Shown here: positions 43,378 through 53,056 of the stretch, piece by piece | How the letters are laid out: each line of letters opens with the position of its first letter | Numbering within the stretch: position 1 is the stretch's first letter | From: Acetobacter musti | GTDB taxonomy: Bacteria > Pseudomonadota > Alphaproteobacteria > Acetobacterales > Acetobacteraceae | Direction: 5' to 3' | Assembly (NCBI RefSeq): GCF_011516835.1 | Contig: NZ_WOTB01000014.1 | Coordinates: 1-64,000 of the forward strand | DNA: 64,000 nt | Made by a program: the position numbers and the translations under genes | The notes under the pieces: generated by a model | Databases searched by the model: none | Told to the model about the DNA's origin: nothing | What the model saw: only the letters and a program-made list of their open reading frames with translations

Positions 43378-44313
43378 ATGATGACTGCTCTTCCGATCTT
43401 TCAGGCGCTGGCCGATCAGACGCGTCTGCGTATTCTGTCCCTTCTGCACCGGATGGAGCTGTCTGTCGGCGAGCTGGCGCAGGTGCTCGGGCAGAGTCAG
43501 CCGCGGGTTTCGCGGCATCTGGGGATCATGACGCAGGCGGGGCTGGTGGCGCGGCGGAAGGAGGGGAACCGGGTGTTTCTCACGCTGGGCGAGACGCGGA
43601 TCGTGGAGCCGGTTCTGCTGGCGATGGAAGGCTGGCAGACGGAGCCTGATCCGGAGATGGAGGCGGATCGGGCGCGGCTGGAGTCCGTGCGGTCAGTGCG
43701 GGCGACGGAGGCGGGGGATTACTTCGAGACGCATGCTTCCGAGTGGGATGCGATCCGGTCGCTGCATGTGGCGGAGCAGGAGGTCGAGTCCGCGATTCTG
43801 ACGCTGCTGTCACGGCGTTTGCCGGATCATCCGGTCGGGCGGCTGCTGGATATCGGGACGGGGACGGGGCGGATGATCGAATTGCTGGGGCCGTCCGCCG
43901 TCAGTTCGGTCGGGGTTGACCGGAGTCCTGCGATGTTGCGCCTGGCGCGGAGCAAGCTGGACGGGATGCCGCGTGTGGAGCTGCGTCAGGGTGATCTGTA
44001 TGCGCTGCCGGTGCCGGCGGGGAGTATGGATACGGCGATCATGCATCAGGTGCTGCATTATGCGCAGCATCCGGGGGCGGCGATTACGGAGGCGGCGCGG
44101 GTTCTGGCGCCGGGCGGGGTGCTGCTGGTGGTTGATTTCGCCACACATGACCGGCGGGAGCTGCGGGAGAAGGACGCGCATGCCTGGCTGGGATTTCCCG
44201 ATGAGCGGATGCGGTTCTGGTTTGCGGCGGCAGGGCTGGAGGTGGTCGAGGTGGTGACGCTGGAGGACAGGCTGACGGTGCGGCTCTGGCTGGCGCGGGT
44301 GCGGGAGGAGTGA
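43378..44313 (+). CDS. ArsR-family HTH regulator fused to SAM methyltransferase, SahR-like
   Basis: A 311-residue fusion. Residues 1-95 are an ArsR/SmtB winged helix (PIFQALADQTRLRILSLL, LAQVLGQSQPRVSRHLGIM). Residues about 150-300 are a class I methyltransferase (GRLLDIGTGTGRMIELL, VDRSPAMLRLAR, APGGVLLVVDFATHD). Fusions of this kind lie next to methionine-cycle genes in Alphaproteobacteria, where SahR proteins sense S-adenosylhomocysteine. The paired ATG at 43378/43381 is the start because it follows the dyad; an upstream start would run through it. It is divergent from metE. Confidence 0.88.
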   Translation: MMTALPIFQALADQTRLRILSLLHRMELSVGELAQVLGQSQPRVSRHLGIMTQAGLVARRKEGNRVFLTLGETRIVEPVLLAMEGWQTEPDPEMEADRARLESVRSVRATEAGDYFETHASEWDAIRSLHVAEQEVESAILTLLSRRLPDHPVGRLLDIGTGTGRMIELLGPSAVSSVGVDRSPAMLRLARSKLDGMPRVELRQGDLYALPVPAGSMDTAIMHQVLHYAQHPGAAITEAARVLAPGGVLLVVDFATHDRRELREKDAHAWLGFPDERMRFWFAAAGLEVVEVVTLEDRLTVRLWLARVREE

Positions 44314-44320
44314 GGTCGGG

Positions 44321-44419
44321 GCGCTGCCCTGAAACCCGCCGGAGGCTGGACGCCAGTTTGTTTAACAGAATGGTTTGCAAAGGTCCGCGACCTTTGCCGG
44401 GGGACGGGGCAGAGCCTCG
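44321..44419. repeat. RepA element (locus 10)
   Basis: A degraded reversed module (GCGCTGCCCTGAAACCCGCC) followed by the third module type, GCAAAGGTCCGCGACCTTTGC, and GGGGCAGAGCCTCG. Confidence 0.75.
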
Positions 44420-44603
44420 TGAACGGTGCAGTCCGGTCGGCGATTTCTATTCACTGATCGTATGTCTCCTATCGTGATTGTGAACTTGTGCGGGGGCTTC
44501 CGGCATAGGGGGAGCGTCGTTCCTCGTGCTAGTGCCAGACACCTTTCCCGCAGCGTTTCAGGGTGTCTGCGACAACAACAAGAAAGGGGAGCCGGTCCGT
44601 CCC

Positions 44604-45821
44604 ATGGCAAAAATTAAGGTAAAAAACCCGGTCGTCGAGCTCGACGGCGACGAGATGACGCGGATCATCTGGCACTTCATCAAAGACAGCCTGATTCTTC
44701 CCTATCTCGACATCGATCTGAAATATTATGATCTCGGCATCGAACATCGTGATGCGACCGACGACAAGGTGACGGTCGAGGCGGCTGAGGCGATTAAAAA
44801 ATACCGCGTTGGCGTTAAATGCGCGACGATTACGCCGGATGAGGCGCGGGTTGAGGAATTTGGTCTCAAGAAGATGTGGCGGTCGCCGAACGGCACGATC
44901 CGCAACATTCTGGACGGCACGATTTTCCGTGAGCCGATCATCTGCTCGAACGTGCCGCGTCTGGTGCCGCACTGGAGCAAGCCGATCGTGATCGGGCGTC
45001 ATGCCTATGGCGACATCTATCGCGCGGCGGAGACGAAAATTCCGGGTCCGGGCAAGGTTACGCTGAACTATGTTCCAGAGGGTGGCGGCGAGCCGATCAT
45101 GCTTGATGTGCATGACTTTAAGGGACCTGGCGTGGCGCTGGGGATGCACAACACGCTGGCGTCGATCGAAGGGTTTGCGCGGGCTTCGCTGAGCTACGGG
45201 CGGGACCGGAAGCTGCCGGTCTATCTCTCGACCAAGAACACGATTCTGAAAGCCTATGACGGCATGTTCAAGGATGTGTTCCAGGAGATTTACGAGAAAG
45301 AGTTCAAAGCCGATTTTGATAAGCTCGGTCTGACCTATGAGCATCGTCTGATCGACGACATGGTGGCGTCTGCCCTGAAATGGGATGGCGGCTATGTCTG
45401 GGCCTGTAAGAATTATGATGGCGATGTCGAGAGTGACATTGTGGCGCAGGGTTTCGGCAGCCTGGGTCTGATGACGTCGGTTCTGCTCGATCCGACGGGC
45501 ACGATCGTTGAGTCCGAGGCGGCGCATGGCACGGTGACGCGGCATTACCGCGAGCATCAGAAGGGGCGTCCGACCAGCACGAACCCGATTGCGTCGATTT
45601 ATGCCTGGACACGGGGTCTGGCGTATCGCGGCCGGTTCGATGACACGCCGGATGTGGTCAACTTTGCCGATACGCTTGAGCGGGTCTGCGTCGAGGCGGT
45701 TGAGGCCGGCGAGATGACAAAGGATCTGGCGCTGCTGGTTGGCAAGGGGACGAAGTGGCTGGATACGCAGCCGTTCCTGGATACGATCGATGCGCGTCTG
45801 AAGAAGGCGCTGAAGGCCTGA
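44604..45821 (+). CDS. icd: NADP-dependent isocitrate dehydrogenase
   Basis: A 405-residue enzyme of the eukaryote/alphaproteobacterial homodimeric type (subfamily II), which converts isocitrate to 2-oxoglutarate with NADP. Motifs: [35 protein letters not shown], the metal site [20 protein letters not shown] and [14 protein letters not shown]. The ATG at 44604 follows AGGGGAGCC; an in-frame start 26 codons upstream adds no conserved residues. It provides 2-oxoglutarate, the PII signal. Flanked by RepA on both sides. Confidence 0.96.
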   Translation: MAKIKVKNPVVELDGDEMTRIIWHFIKDSLILPYLDIDLKYYDLGIEHRDATDDKVTVEAAEAIKKYRVGVKCATITPDEARVEEFGLKKMWRSPNGTIRNILDGTIFREPIICSNVPRLVPHWSKPIVIGRHAYGDIYRAAETKIPGPGKVTLNYVPEGGGEPIMLDVHDFKGPGVALGMHNTLASIEGFARASLSYGRDRKLPVYLSTKNTILKAYDGMFKDVFQEIYEKEFKADFDKLGLTYEHRLIDDMVASALKWDGGYVWACKNYDGDVESDIVAQGFGSLGLMTSVLLDPTGTIVESEAAHGTVTRHYREHQKGRPTSTNPIASIYAWTRGLAYRGRFDDTPDVVNFADTLERVCVEAVEAGEMTKDLALLVGKGTKWLDTQPFLDTIDARLKKALKA

Positions 45822-45840
45822 TTTTCTGATGGACGGGTTT

Positions 45841-45955
45841 CCGGGGCTTTGCCCCGGACCCCACAAAGGGGCGTAGCCCCTTTGATCCCGGTTTGTTTAA
45901 CAGAATGGTTTGCAAAGGTCTCAGACCTTTGCCGGGTGCAGGGCAGCGCCCTGCG
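45841..45955. repeat. RepA element (locus 11)
   Basis: Reversed module 1 (CCGGGGCTTTGCCCCGG, AAAGGGGCGTAGCCCCTTT) followed by the GCAAAGGTCTCAGACCTTTGC module and GCAGGGCAGCGCCCTGC, between the convergent icd and nitrilase genes. Confidence 0.85.
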
Positions 45956-45967
45956 ATATCCCGTGCT

Positions 45968-46933
45968 TCAGAAGCCGGTGCTGTCTTCCGGGAAAATAAT
46001 ATCTTCTTCTGTCCGTGTGACGGTCTGCCGTGCTGTTTCATCGACGGTGAGACGGAAGACATCCGGCCGGGCGTAATGCCCTGAGACATCAAGATCGTAC
46101 CGGCCGCGGATAATGTCGTCCGGGTCGATATCGGCTGTCAGGATCGCTTCTTTTCCGTAAACGGGGCCGGCCAGGATGGCGCCGTCCGGGCCGACGATGA
46201 CGCTGCCGCCCCGGATCAGAACGGTTTCGGGATCGGCGCCCTGCACGCAGTCGTACTCCGCGGGCGCGTCGGCCCGTGTCAGATACTGGCAGGCGCTCAG
46301 CACGAAAGTCCGGCCTTCATAGGCGATGTGGCGCATGGAGGCCTGCCAGATCTCGCGTTCGTCCACGGTGGGGGCGCACCAGAGGCTGATGCCTTTGGCG
46401 TACATCGTCTGCCGGAGGGTCGGCATGTAGTTTTCCCAGCAGATTGCGGCGCCGAGTTTTCCGAGTGGCGTGTCCAGAACCGGGATTGTGGAGCCGTCGC
46501 CCTGGCCCCAGACGAGGCGCTCCGTGGCGGTTGGCATCAGTTTGCGGTGTTTGCCGAGCAGGGCGCCGTCCGGGCCGAAAAACAGGGCTGTGCAGTAAAG
46601 CGTGGTGCCGTCCCGTTCGATGACGCCGGTGACGAGGAAGGCTTTCATCTGTGCGGCGAAGCTGCCGATGCGGGCTGTTTCCGCGCCGGGCACGTCGATG
46701 GCTGAGCGCCAGTAGCGCAGATAGTCCTCGCGTCCTGCTGCGCTGCGGGTGCCCATGCGGGCGCCGAAATCGAGTCCTTTGGGATAGCCGCCGATATAGG
46801 CTTCCGGGAACACGGCCAGTTCGATCTGCATTGAGCCGGCTTTTTCGCAGAGGGCCTGCATGCGGTCCAGTGTTGCCGGGGTGTCGAAAAGCGTTGTTCC
46901 GGCCTGAATGACCGCAACCCGATGAAGCGCCAT
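45968..46933 (-). CDS. Nitrilase-superfamily carbon-nitrogen hydrolase
   Basis: A 321-residue protein with the Glu-Lys-Cys triad in AVFPEAYIGGYPKG, KHRKLMPTATER and GAAICWENYMPTL. That context and the overall length match true nitrilases (aliphatic or arylacetonitrilase type), which hydrolyse nitriles to acids and ammonia. The ATG at 46931-46933 opens directly with MALHRVAVIQAG, the usual N-terminus; a longer in-frame start adds 75 residues without a match. It is divergent from the PfpI-like gene. The natural substrate is unknown. Confidence 0.9.
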   Translation of the reverse strand: MALHRVAVIQAGTTLFDTPATLDRMQALCEKAGSMQIELAVFPEAYIGGYPKGLDFGARMGTRSAAGREDYLRYWRSAIDVPGAETARIGSFAAQMKAFLVTGVIERDGTTLYCTALFFGPDGALLGKHRKLMPTATERLVWGQGDGSTIPVLDTPLGKLGAAICWENYMPTLRQTMYAKGISLWCAPTVDEREIWQASMRHIAYEGRTFVLSACQYLTRADAPAEYDCVQGADPETVLIRGGSVIVGPDGAILAGPVYGKEAILTADIDPDDIIRGRYDLDVSGHYARPDVFRLTVDETARQTVTRTEEDIIFPEDSTGF

Positions 46934-47196
46934 AGTCTCTGTCCGTTTTCGTAAGGCCGTGCAGAGGTTTTCCTCCGCGTACGGCCGGTCAGGGGAGGAA
47001 TCAATGAGTGCGGCAATTCTGGGAGGCATTGTGATGCGGGTCAAATCAGGGGAAAGACGGAGCCTGCGCGGGAATGGAAGCTGCCCTGCATGAACCATGC
47101 GGCTTTTCATAACGTTCTGTCCTGACATGCCCACGCTGACGCACGGTTGGCGGGTCACACGACAACGGCCATTCAGGCCGATGAAGGAGTGAGGTC

Positions 47197-47727
47197 ATGA
47201 CCAGGAAAATTGCTGTTCTTGCCGCTGATGGCACGGAAGAAATCGAACTGACGTCGCCGGTGGATGCCTTGCGGAAAGCGGGCGCCGAGGTTGTTATTAT
47301 TTCTCTCGAAAAGGGAGAGTTTCAGGCGGTGAAGGGTGATATTTATCCGTCCGGGAAGCTGAAGGCGGATCTTGCTGTTAAAGATGCGTCTGCCGGCGAC
47401 TATGATGCTTTGCTGTTACCGGGTGGGGTGGCGTCTCCGGACAAATTGCGGGTCGATGAGACGGCGGTGCGGTTTGTCCGCGATATGATTGATGCGGGGA
47501 AACCTGTTGCGGTGATCTGTCACGGGTCGCAGACGCTGATCGAGACGGGGGCGCTGCGCGGGAAGACCGTGACATCCTGGCCGGCGATTAAGACGGATCT
47601 GAAAAATGCCGGTGCGACCTGGGTGGATCAGGCGGTGGTGACGGACGGGCAGTTTCTGTTTTCGCGCTGTCCCGATGATCTGGAGAAATTCAATCCGGCG
47701 ACGATCAGGCATTTCGGGATTTCCTGA
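47197..47727 (+). CDS. DJ-1/PfpI-family protein (YhbO/PfpI-like)
   Basis: A 176-residue type 1 glutamine-amidotransferase-like protein. The nucleophile-elbow cysteine is in VAVICHGSQTLI, with the family Glu near the N-terminus (DGTEEIELTSPVDAL) and LLPGGVASPD. Members act as stress-induced glyoxalase III/deglycase or cysteine peptidase-like proteins; which one cannot be decided here. AAGGAGTGAGG precedes the ATG. It stands alone, followed by RepB and RepA copies. Confidence 0.92.
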   Translation: MTRKIAVLAADGTEEIELTSPVDALRKAGAEVVIISLEKGEFQAVKGDIYPSGKLKADLAVKDASAGDYDALLLPGGVASPDKLRVDETAVRFVRDMIDAGKPVAVICHGSQTLIETGALRGKTVTSWPAIKTDLKNAGATWVDQAVVTDGQFLFSRCPDDLEKFNPATIRHFGIS

Positions 47728-47837
47728 CGGGGTGGGGCGGGGTTCTGCTCCGTGTCATGGCGGGAAGGGTTGTGCCCTGCGTTTTATTTGTCAGAGACTG
47801 TTTCTGAAAGCCTGCTTGTGAAGTCTCCTGTCAGTTA

Positions 47838-47918
47838 TTGAGAGGTTTCTGGTGAGGTTGCGGGGAATGCCGCCTTTCTGGAAAAAGGGGGCGCCTAAAA
47901 ACTTTTGCCCAATTTAAG
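47838..47918. repeat. RepB element (locus 5, degenerate)
   Basis: The second hairpin survives (GCCGCCTTTCTGGAAAAAGG), as does the right end (CCTAAAAACTTTTG), but the AAGCTT hairpin is eroded. This is the oldest-looking RepB copy. Confidence 0.7.
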
Positions 47919-47940
47919 ACTTTAAAAAGGTCTCTTAACA

Positions 47941-47992
47941 AACCGGGATCAAAGGGGCTGCGTCCCTTTGCGGGTTTCAGGGCAGAGCCCTG
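47941..47992. repeat. RepA element (locus 12)
   Basis: Single forward module: CCGGGATCAAAGGGG, CGTCCCTTTGCGGG and CAGGGCAGAGCCCTG. Confidence 0.82.
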
Positions 47993-48089
47993 AGAAATGC
48001 TTCGATCCGTATCCCGCTTCGGGTCTTCCCCAAAACATGTGGGTCTGCGACCCTGCATCGGCTTGTAATGTCTGAGGAAAGGCTGAACC

Positions 48090-48710
48090 TTGCGTATACT
48101 GAGCTGGAACGTCTGGTCGCACGGCACTGCGCGGCCGGGGCATGTCGGACGTCTTGTCGCTGCTCTTCAGCCTGATTTCGTGCTGTTGCAGGAAGCGACG
48201 GCGGTGATGGATACGCTGCCTCAGCTGACTGGCGGTTATTACAGGCGGGTTGTCGCGCCAGGTCGAAACAATGGTCCTGCTGTCTGGAGTCCGCAGCCTT
48301 TCGGATCTGAGGAGATTATTCTTCCTCCCGGCAGGAGGCTGGATTTTCCGGTTGCTGTTTTCCGCAGAATTGCTTTGCGGGCTGCCCTTGTCGTTCGCCG
48401 GGACGGTTTTGAGATCGCTAATGTTCATCTCGATCACGGGCAGTTCTGTAACCGGCGGCAGCTGCGTTATCTTCTCACGGAATTTCCCGCGCTGAACGTT
48501 ATCATGGGCGATTACAATGCTTTTGGTCCGGTCTGCCTGCCTGATTTTCGCGATGTCGGGCCGCGTCGTGCGACGCACCGGATGTATGGCCTGGTGCCTT
48601 TGCGGATTGACCGCTGTCTCGTGCGGGGGCTGACCGCGACCGGAGCGCGTGCTCTTGCGTATGGCCCGTCCGATCACAGGCCGGTCTGTGTTGATCTGAC
48701 TGGTCCGTAG
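48090..48710 (+). CDS. Endonuclease/exonuclease/phosphatase (EEP) family protein
   Basis: A 206-residue compact EEP-fold hydrolase. The family motifs are in order: LSWNVWSHG, VLLQEAT (metal Glu), ANVHLDHGQ, IMGDYNAFG and the C-terminal SDHRPV. It starts at TTG (48090) behind AGGAAAGG; no ATG fits the fold as well. No signal peptide, so it is probably cytoplasmic. The substrate could be DNA, a phospholipid headgroup or another phosphodiester. Confidence 0.85.
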   Translation: MRILSWNVWSHGTARPGHVGRLVAALQPDFVLLQEATAVMDTLPQLTGGYYRRVVAPGRNNGPAVWSPQPFGSEEIILPPGRRLDFPVAVFRRIALRAALVVRRDGFEIANVHLDHGQFCNRRQLRYLLTEFPALNVIMGDYNAFGPVCLPDFRDVGPRRATHRMYGLVPLRIDRCLVRGLTATGARALAYGPSDHRPVCVDLTGP

Positions 48711-48755
48711 CGGGCTGGGTGGCCTTTTATTGCGGCTGCCTGTCGGGGGTTTCCG

Positions 48756-48968
48756 TCAGAATTCGACGCCGACATCGAGTTTGAAGGATCGTCCGATGAT
48801 GCCTTCCCAGTAGCGTGTGGTGTCGCCGGTGTAGGGGAACTGCGGTTTGGCGTCGAAGACGTTGTTCATGACGAAGTTGACGTTGTAGTGCTGCAGGAAG
48901 GTGTATCCGAGGGTCATGTTGAACAGGAAATACTGGTTATAGTACGGATACTGGTAGTTGATGAGGGG
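48756..48968 (-). pseudogene. C-terminal remnant of a TonB-dependent receptor
   Basis: From the TGA at 48756-48758, the minus strand encodes about 70 residues typical of a receptor barrel end: YYNQYFLFNMTLGYTFL, NVNFVMNNVFDAKPQFPYTG and the terminal SFKLDVGVEF with a final Phe. Upstream of about 48968 the match stops and no start, plug or remaining barrel is found. A full receptor needs some 700 residues, so this is a decayed or truncated gene. Confidence 0.75.
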
Positions 48969-49508
48969 CGCAGCTTCCGTCCTGTGTCCGGATCGTGATG
49001 CAGAAGCTGCCTCCGGGTTTCGACATCCGGAAAGAACTTGCTGGCATTTCCCGTGTTACCCCGCAGAACAGCAGCAGCATTCCTCCTGCCATCCGGGCGC
49101 TTCTGATTGCGCCGTCTCCTGTTTCCGGTCAGCTGACGGCTCTGTCCGTGTGATGTGGCTGAGTGGCGGGGATGGAGACTGATCCCGATCCGGCCGGCTG
49201 GTGTTCTGAATTGTCTGACCATGGTTTTCGGCAACGCCGCTTCGGGTCAGCAGGGTGTCAGGGGGGCGCCGGAAACGGATGAGAGAGGGTGATTCCGAAA
49301 TCCGGTCTGCGGCGGCACTGCTGGAGTGCTCGCAGGTCGGGAGTGGTTATTTTGTCCGACAATCTGAGTGAGATTGAGAAACCAGGATGGTTCTGACCCG
49401 TTGATCTGTCCGGCGCCGGGATTTTGGTGTGTGTAACAGAAACGTGATCTCTCTTTGACTGCGTTTTATCTATGATCGGACAATAAATATTTATGAAATA
49501 ATAGTGTA
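48969..49508. other. Intergenic region without recognisable gene
   Basis: About 540 bases between the receptor remnant and the MBOAT gene. It becomes AT-rich near the end (AATAAATATTTATG at about 49484), probably promoter sequence for the acyltransferase operon. I see no insertion-sequence ends and no coding match. Confidence 0.5.
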
Positions 49509-51068
49509 ATGCTGTTTAACTCACGTATTTTCATCCTTTACTTTCTTCCGGCTGTTTATGCCGGCTTCGTTTTCCTGACCAGAATACGGCAGGAGCGCGC
49601 GGCTGTGGGATGGCTGGCCGGGGCGTCCCTTCTGTTTTATTCCTGGTGGAATATTGCGTGTCTGCCGATTTTTCTTGCCAGTATCGTCATGAATTTTGTT
49701 TTTGGTACATGGCTGGCACGGTCGCCTTCCAGGAGTCTGTTTCTCTTTGCTGTTGGTCTTAATCTGCTGGCTCTCGCCTGGTACAAGTATGCGGGGTTTC
49801 TGTTTCAGACGCTTGACCAGATTCCGGGTGTGAGTCTGTCGGTCCCGTCCATCGTTCTGCCTCTGGCGATTTCGTTTTTTACGTTCCAGCAGATCGCCTA
49901 TCTCAGCGATGCGCATGACGGACGCGCTGTCGAGCACAGTTTTCCGGATTATCTTCTGTTTATTTCTTTCTTTCCGCATCTTATCGCCGGACCCATTACG
50001 CATCACCGGGAAATGCTGCCCCAGTTTACGCAGCTTCTGAGGAGCGGAGGGGAGGTGGGGCGGCTCACTGTCGGTCTCACTCTTTTCCTGACCGGGCTGA
50101 CAAAAAAGGTGATTCTGGCTGATCCGATCGGGACTTATGTGGGGCCGGTGTTCAGTCTTGCCCGTGAAGGAGGGATTCCGTCTTTCACGCTGGCGTGGAG
50201 CGGGGCGCTGAGCTACGCCATGCAGATCTATTTCGATTTTTCCGGCTATACCGATATGGCTATTGGTCTTGGTCTTCTTTTCGGAATCAGTCTGCCGCCG
50301 AATTTCGACAGTCCTTATAAAGCCCGTAATATTATTGAATTCTGGTCGCGCTGGCACATGACGCTGACCCGTTTTCTGACGGCGTATGTCTATAATCCGA
50401 TCACTCTTGCGCTCACCCGGGCGCGCGTGAAATCGGGACGTCCGGTTCCGAAACGGGGTAAAACGACGCCGGGGGCGTTTGCGACACTGACGGCAGGGCC
50501 CACGGTTTTTACCATGTTCGTCTCTGGTGTCTGGCATGGTGCGGGGTGGCAGTTCATTGTTTTCGGTCTTCTGCACGGGATTTATCTGACCGTTACGCAC
50601 GCATGGCATGCCCTGAAGGCGCACCGGCCGTCGCTGGTGAGGCCTGAGACGCGGGTTAAGACGGTCTTTTCGGTTCTGCTTACTTTTCTCTGTGTTCTGG
50701 TCGGTCTGATCTTCTTTCGCGTGGCCGATGTCGGGTCCGCCTGCCGTATTCTTCTTGGTATGGCCGGTCATTCTCTGCGTCAGCCGCTTTCCATGCCGGA
50801 TATTGCCGGGGTGACGGCGACACAGGTTCTGGCGCTGGTCGTGCTGGGGCTGATCGTCTGGTTTTTGCCGAACGCGTCTCAGTGGATGCGTGATTACAGG
50901 ACTGCGCTGGAACCGGAAGCCGGTTTTCCGCGAACGGACGGGTCGTTTTTCGCTCTGAAATGGCGGCCGACTTTTGCATTCGGACTGCTGACCGGTCTTG
51001 TCGGCACGCTGGCTCTTATGCGCGCGTTGTCTGCCGCTCCGACGGAGTTTCTTTATTTCCAGTTCTAG
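49509..51068 (+). CDS. MBOAT-family membrane O-acyltransferase (AlgI/DltB-like)
   Basis: A 519-residue polytopic membrane protein with about 11 hydrophobic segments. MBOAT hallmarks: LPLAISFFTFQQIAYLSD, FFPHLIAGPITHH, YFDFSGYTDMAIGLGLLFGI, NFDSPYKARNIIEFWSRWHMTL and VSGVWHGAGWQFIVFG, the last holding the catalytic His. Family members move acyl groups across the inner membrane onto glycans or lipids (alginate, teichoic acid). It is the first gene of a compact operon with FkbH, ACP and SGNH proteins, so the donor is probably the carrier-bound group those make. No clear ribosome binding site. Confidence 0.94.
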   Translation: MLFNSRIFILYFLPAVYAGFVFLTRIRQERAAVGWLAGASLLFYSWWNIACLPIFLASIVMNFVFGTWLARSPSRSLFLFAVGLNLLALAWYKYAGFLFQTLDQIPGVSLSVPSIVLPLAISFFTFQQIAYLSDAHDGRAVEHSFPDYLLFISFFPHLIAGPITHHREMLPQFTQLLRSGGEVGRLTVGLTLFLTGLTKKVILADPIGTYVGPVFSLAREGGIPSFTLAWSGALSYAMQIYFDFSGYTDMAIGLGLLFGISLPPNFDSPYKARNIIEFWSRWHMTLTRFLTAYVYNPITLALTRARVKSGRPVPKRGKTTPGAFATLTAGPTVFTMFVSGVWHGAGWQFIVFGLLHGIYLTVTHAWHALKAHRPSLVRPETRVKTVFSVLLTFLCVLVGLIFFRVADVGSACRILLGMAGHSLRQPLSMPDIAGVTATQVLALVVLGLIVWFLPNASQWMRDYRTALEPEAGFPRTDGSFFALKWRPTFAFGLLTGLVGTLALMRALSAAPTEFLYFQF

Positions 51069-51094
51069 ATTTCCAGTTTTGGGGATGAACCGAC

Positions 51095-53056
51095 ATGCTT
51101 CAGATGGACTGGCTTCCCGCGTGCCCGGCAGGGTTCGATTCACTGGATACGGTTCTGCAGCAGATGCGGGGCAGATGTGACGGACCGCAGGGTCTGAAGC
51201 TGCTGCGGGCGGCGGCGGGGTGTCGGCGCAATTTTATCCAGACATCAAAAGCTGACAGGTTTTTTCAGAAAATCACGGAAGGGGAGGCGGGTATTGCGGA
51301 CGATGTTCTGCGTCCGGTCCGGATTGCCATACTGGCGGCGCATTCCGTCGAGCATCTGCTGCCCGCGACGCGGGTCGCCGCTCTGGCGCGCGGGATGAAC
51401 GCCAGCCTGTATGTGGCTCCTTATGGTCAGTATCGTCAGGTTATTCATAACCGGGACCCGGATCTGGCGGCTTTTGCGCCGCAGTTTGTTCTCTTTGCGC
51501 CTGACATGCGGGATTCACCGCTCAGTCTTCCGCTGACGGCCACTTATGACGAGGTCACTGCGGCGGTGACGCGGCGTGTGGAAGAGTTGCATGCATTATG
51601 GCGCGCTGCTGCGGAATTTACCGGCGCCGCTGTTATTCAGCAGACGTTTCTCAATATGGATCTGCCGGTTTTCGGGTCTTTCGAGCGGCTTGTGCCTGCT
51701 TCCGATCTGTCGGTTTTTCTGCGTCTGCAAATGGCTGTTGCGGAGGCCGCCAGAGAGGAAGGCGTTCTGCTTCTGGATATGGATCAGTGTGCCGCCCTTG
51801 CCGGAGGGGCAAGGAAACTTCATGATTCCAGCCGCTGGTATCAGGCCCGGCAGCTGATTTCTCCTGAGGTCTCGGTCATCTGGGGCGATATGCTGGCGCG
51901 TGTGGTGGCGGCAGCTCTGGGGCTGTCCAGGAAATGTCTGATTGTCGATCTCGACAATACGCTCTGGGGCGGCGTGGCGGGGGATGACGGACCGGAAAAT
52001 CTGCGTCTGGGCGCGGGATCGCCGGATGGCGAGGCGTTTTTTATCTTTCAGGAGTATATCGGACGGCTTCTTCAGCGCGGGATTGCGCTCGCCATATGCA
52101 GCAAGAACGATCCGGACGTGGCGGAGGCGGCGTTCAGTCTTTCCACGATGGCGCTGCGCCGGCAGGATGTGGCGGCGTTTGTCGCGAACTGGAACAACAA
52201 GGCCGATAATATTCGTCAGATCGCGGAGACGCTTCGTCTCGGGCTTGATGCCATGGTGTTTGCTGACGACAATCCGGCGGAACGGGATATTGTCCGGCGG
52301 GAGCTGCCGCAAGTCGCTGTGCCGGAACTGATGGATGATCCTGCCGATTATCCGCGCATTCTGTCGGCGTCCGGATGGTTCGAGGCCGCGGCCTTTACCG
52401 CTGACGATGCTGTCCGTGTCCGGAACTACAGTCATGAGGTCAGCCGGATGCAGGCGCGTGAAAACGCCACCGATCTGGAGGCGTATCTTTCCGATCTCCG
52501 GATGGTTCTGACGGGGCGCAGGATGACGGAGGCGGATGCGCCGCGTGTTCTGCAGCTTCTGAACAAGACCAATCAGTTCAATCTGACCAGCCGCCGCTAT
52601 ACGGGGCCGGAATTTCAGGCGCTGGCGGACCGGCCGGACACGCGGATCTGGACGTTCCGTCTGGCGGACAGGTTCGGGGATCATGGGCTGATCAGTGTCG
52701 TGATCCTGACCGGAGAGGAAAGGGAGGATGGCGATCCGGCTGAGCGCGGGAGGGGGCTGGCGGTTCATGACTGGATCATGAGCTGCCGTGTGCTTGGGCG
52801 CGGGGTGGAGGATGCTGTTCTGTCTGTTGTGGCGGAGGCGGCTGACCGGGAAAATGCGCCGTGTCTTAAGGGAGAATACTGTCCGACATCCAGAAACGGC
52901 ATGGTTTCGGGACTTTACCGGGTCATGGGATTTTCTGAGGTGGAGAAAACCGCCGGGGACGATGCCACGTTCTGGGTTCGCAGCCGCGATGCTCCGCTGT
53001 CCGACCGCTGCCGGACCGCGTGCTCACTGATCAGGATAACAACCCGTCATGACTGA
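51095..53056 (+). CDS. FkbH-like HAD phosphatase/acyl-ACP loading enzyme
   Basis: A 653-residue protein. The HAD-IIIC domain (about 285-440) starts with CLIVDLDNTLWGGVAGDDG (nucleophile Asp) and continues with AICSKNDPDVAEAAF and VFADDNPAERDIVRREL. A GNAT-like domain follows (about 470-640: LLNKTNQFNLTSRRYTG, FGDHGLISVVIL). FkbH proteins take 1,3-bisphosphoglycerate, remove phosphate and load a glyceryl group on an acyl carrier protein. The ACP gene starts 8 bases before this one ends. The first 280 residues are family-specific N-terminus. GGGGATGAACC precedes the ATG. Confidence 0.93.
   Translation: MLQMDWLPACPAGFDSLDTVLQQMRGRCDGPQGLKLLRAAAGCRRNFIQTSKADRFFQKITEGEAGIADDVLRPVRIAILAAHSVEHLLPATRVAALARGMNASLYVAPYGQYRQVIHNRDPDLAAFAPQFVLFAPDMRDSPLSLPLTATYDEVTAAVTRRVEELHALWRAAAEFTGAAVIQQTFLNMDLPVFGSFERLVPASDLSVFLRLQMAVAEAAREEGVLLLDMDQCAALAGGARKLHDSSRWYQARQLISPEVSVIWGDMLARVVAAALGLSRKCLIVDLDNTLWGGVAGDDGPENLRLGAGSPDGEAFFIFQEYIGRLLQRGIALAICSKNDPDVAEAAFSLSTMALRRQDVAAFVANWNNKADNIRQIAETLRLGLDAMVFADDNPAERDIVRRELPQVAVPELMDDPADYPRILSASGWFEAAAFTADDAVRVRNYSHEVSRMQARENATDLEAYLSDLRMVLTGRRMTEADAPRVLQLLNKTNQFNLTSRRYTGPEFQALADRPDTRIWTFRLADRFGDHGLISVVILTGEEREDGDPAERGRGLAVHDWIMSCRVLGRGVEDAVLSVVAEAADRENAPCLKGEYCPTSRNGMVSGLYRVMGFSEVEKTAGDDATFWVRSRDAPLSDRCRTACSLIRITTRHD

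Larger units (their letters stand above)
47728..48089. other. Intergenic region with RepB and RepA
   Basis: A diverged RepB copy (47838-47918) and RepA locus 12 (47941-47992) fill most of it. No gene seen. Confidence 0.6.

Noticed and set aside
48969..49508. Transposase or insertion-sequence remnant
   Set aside because: I searched both strands for DDE-like motifs and inverted ends and found neither.
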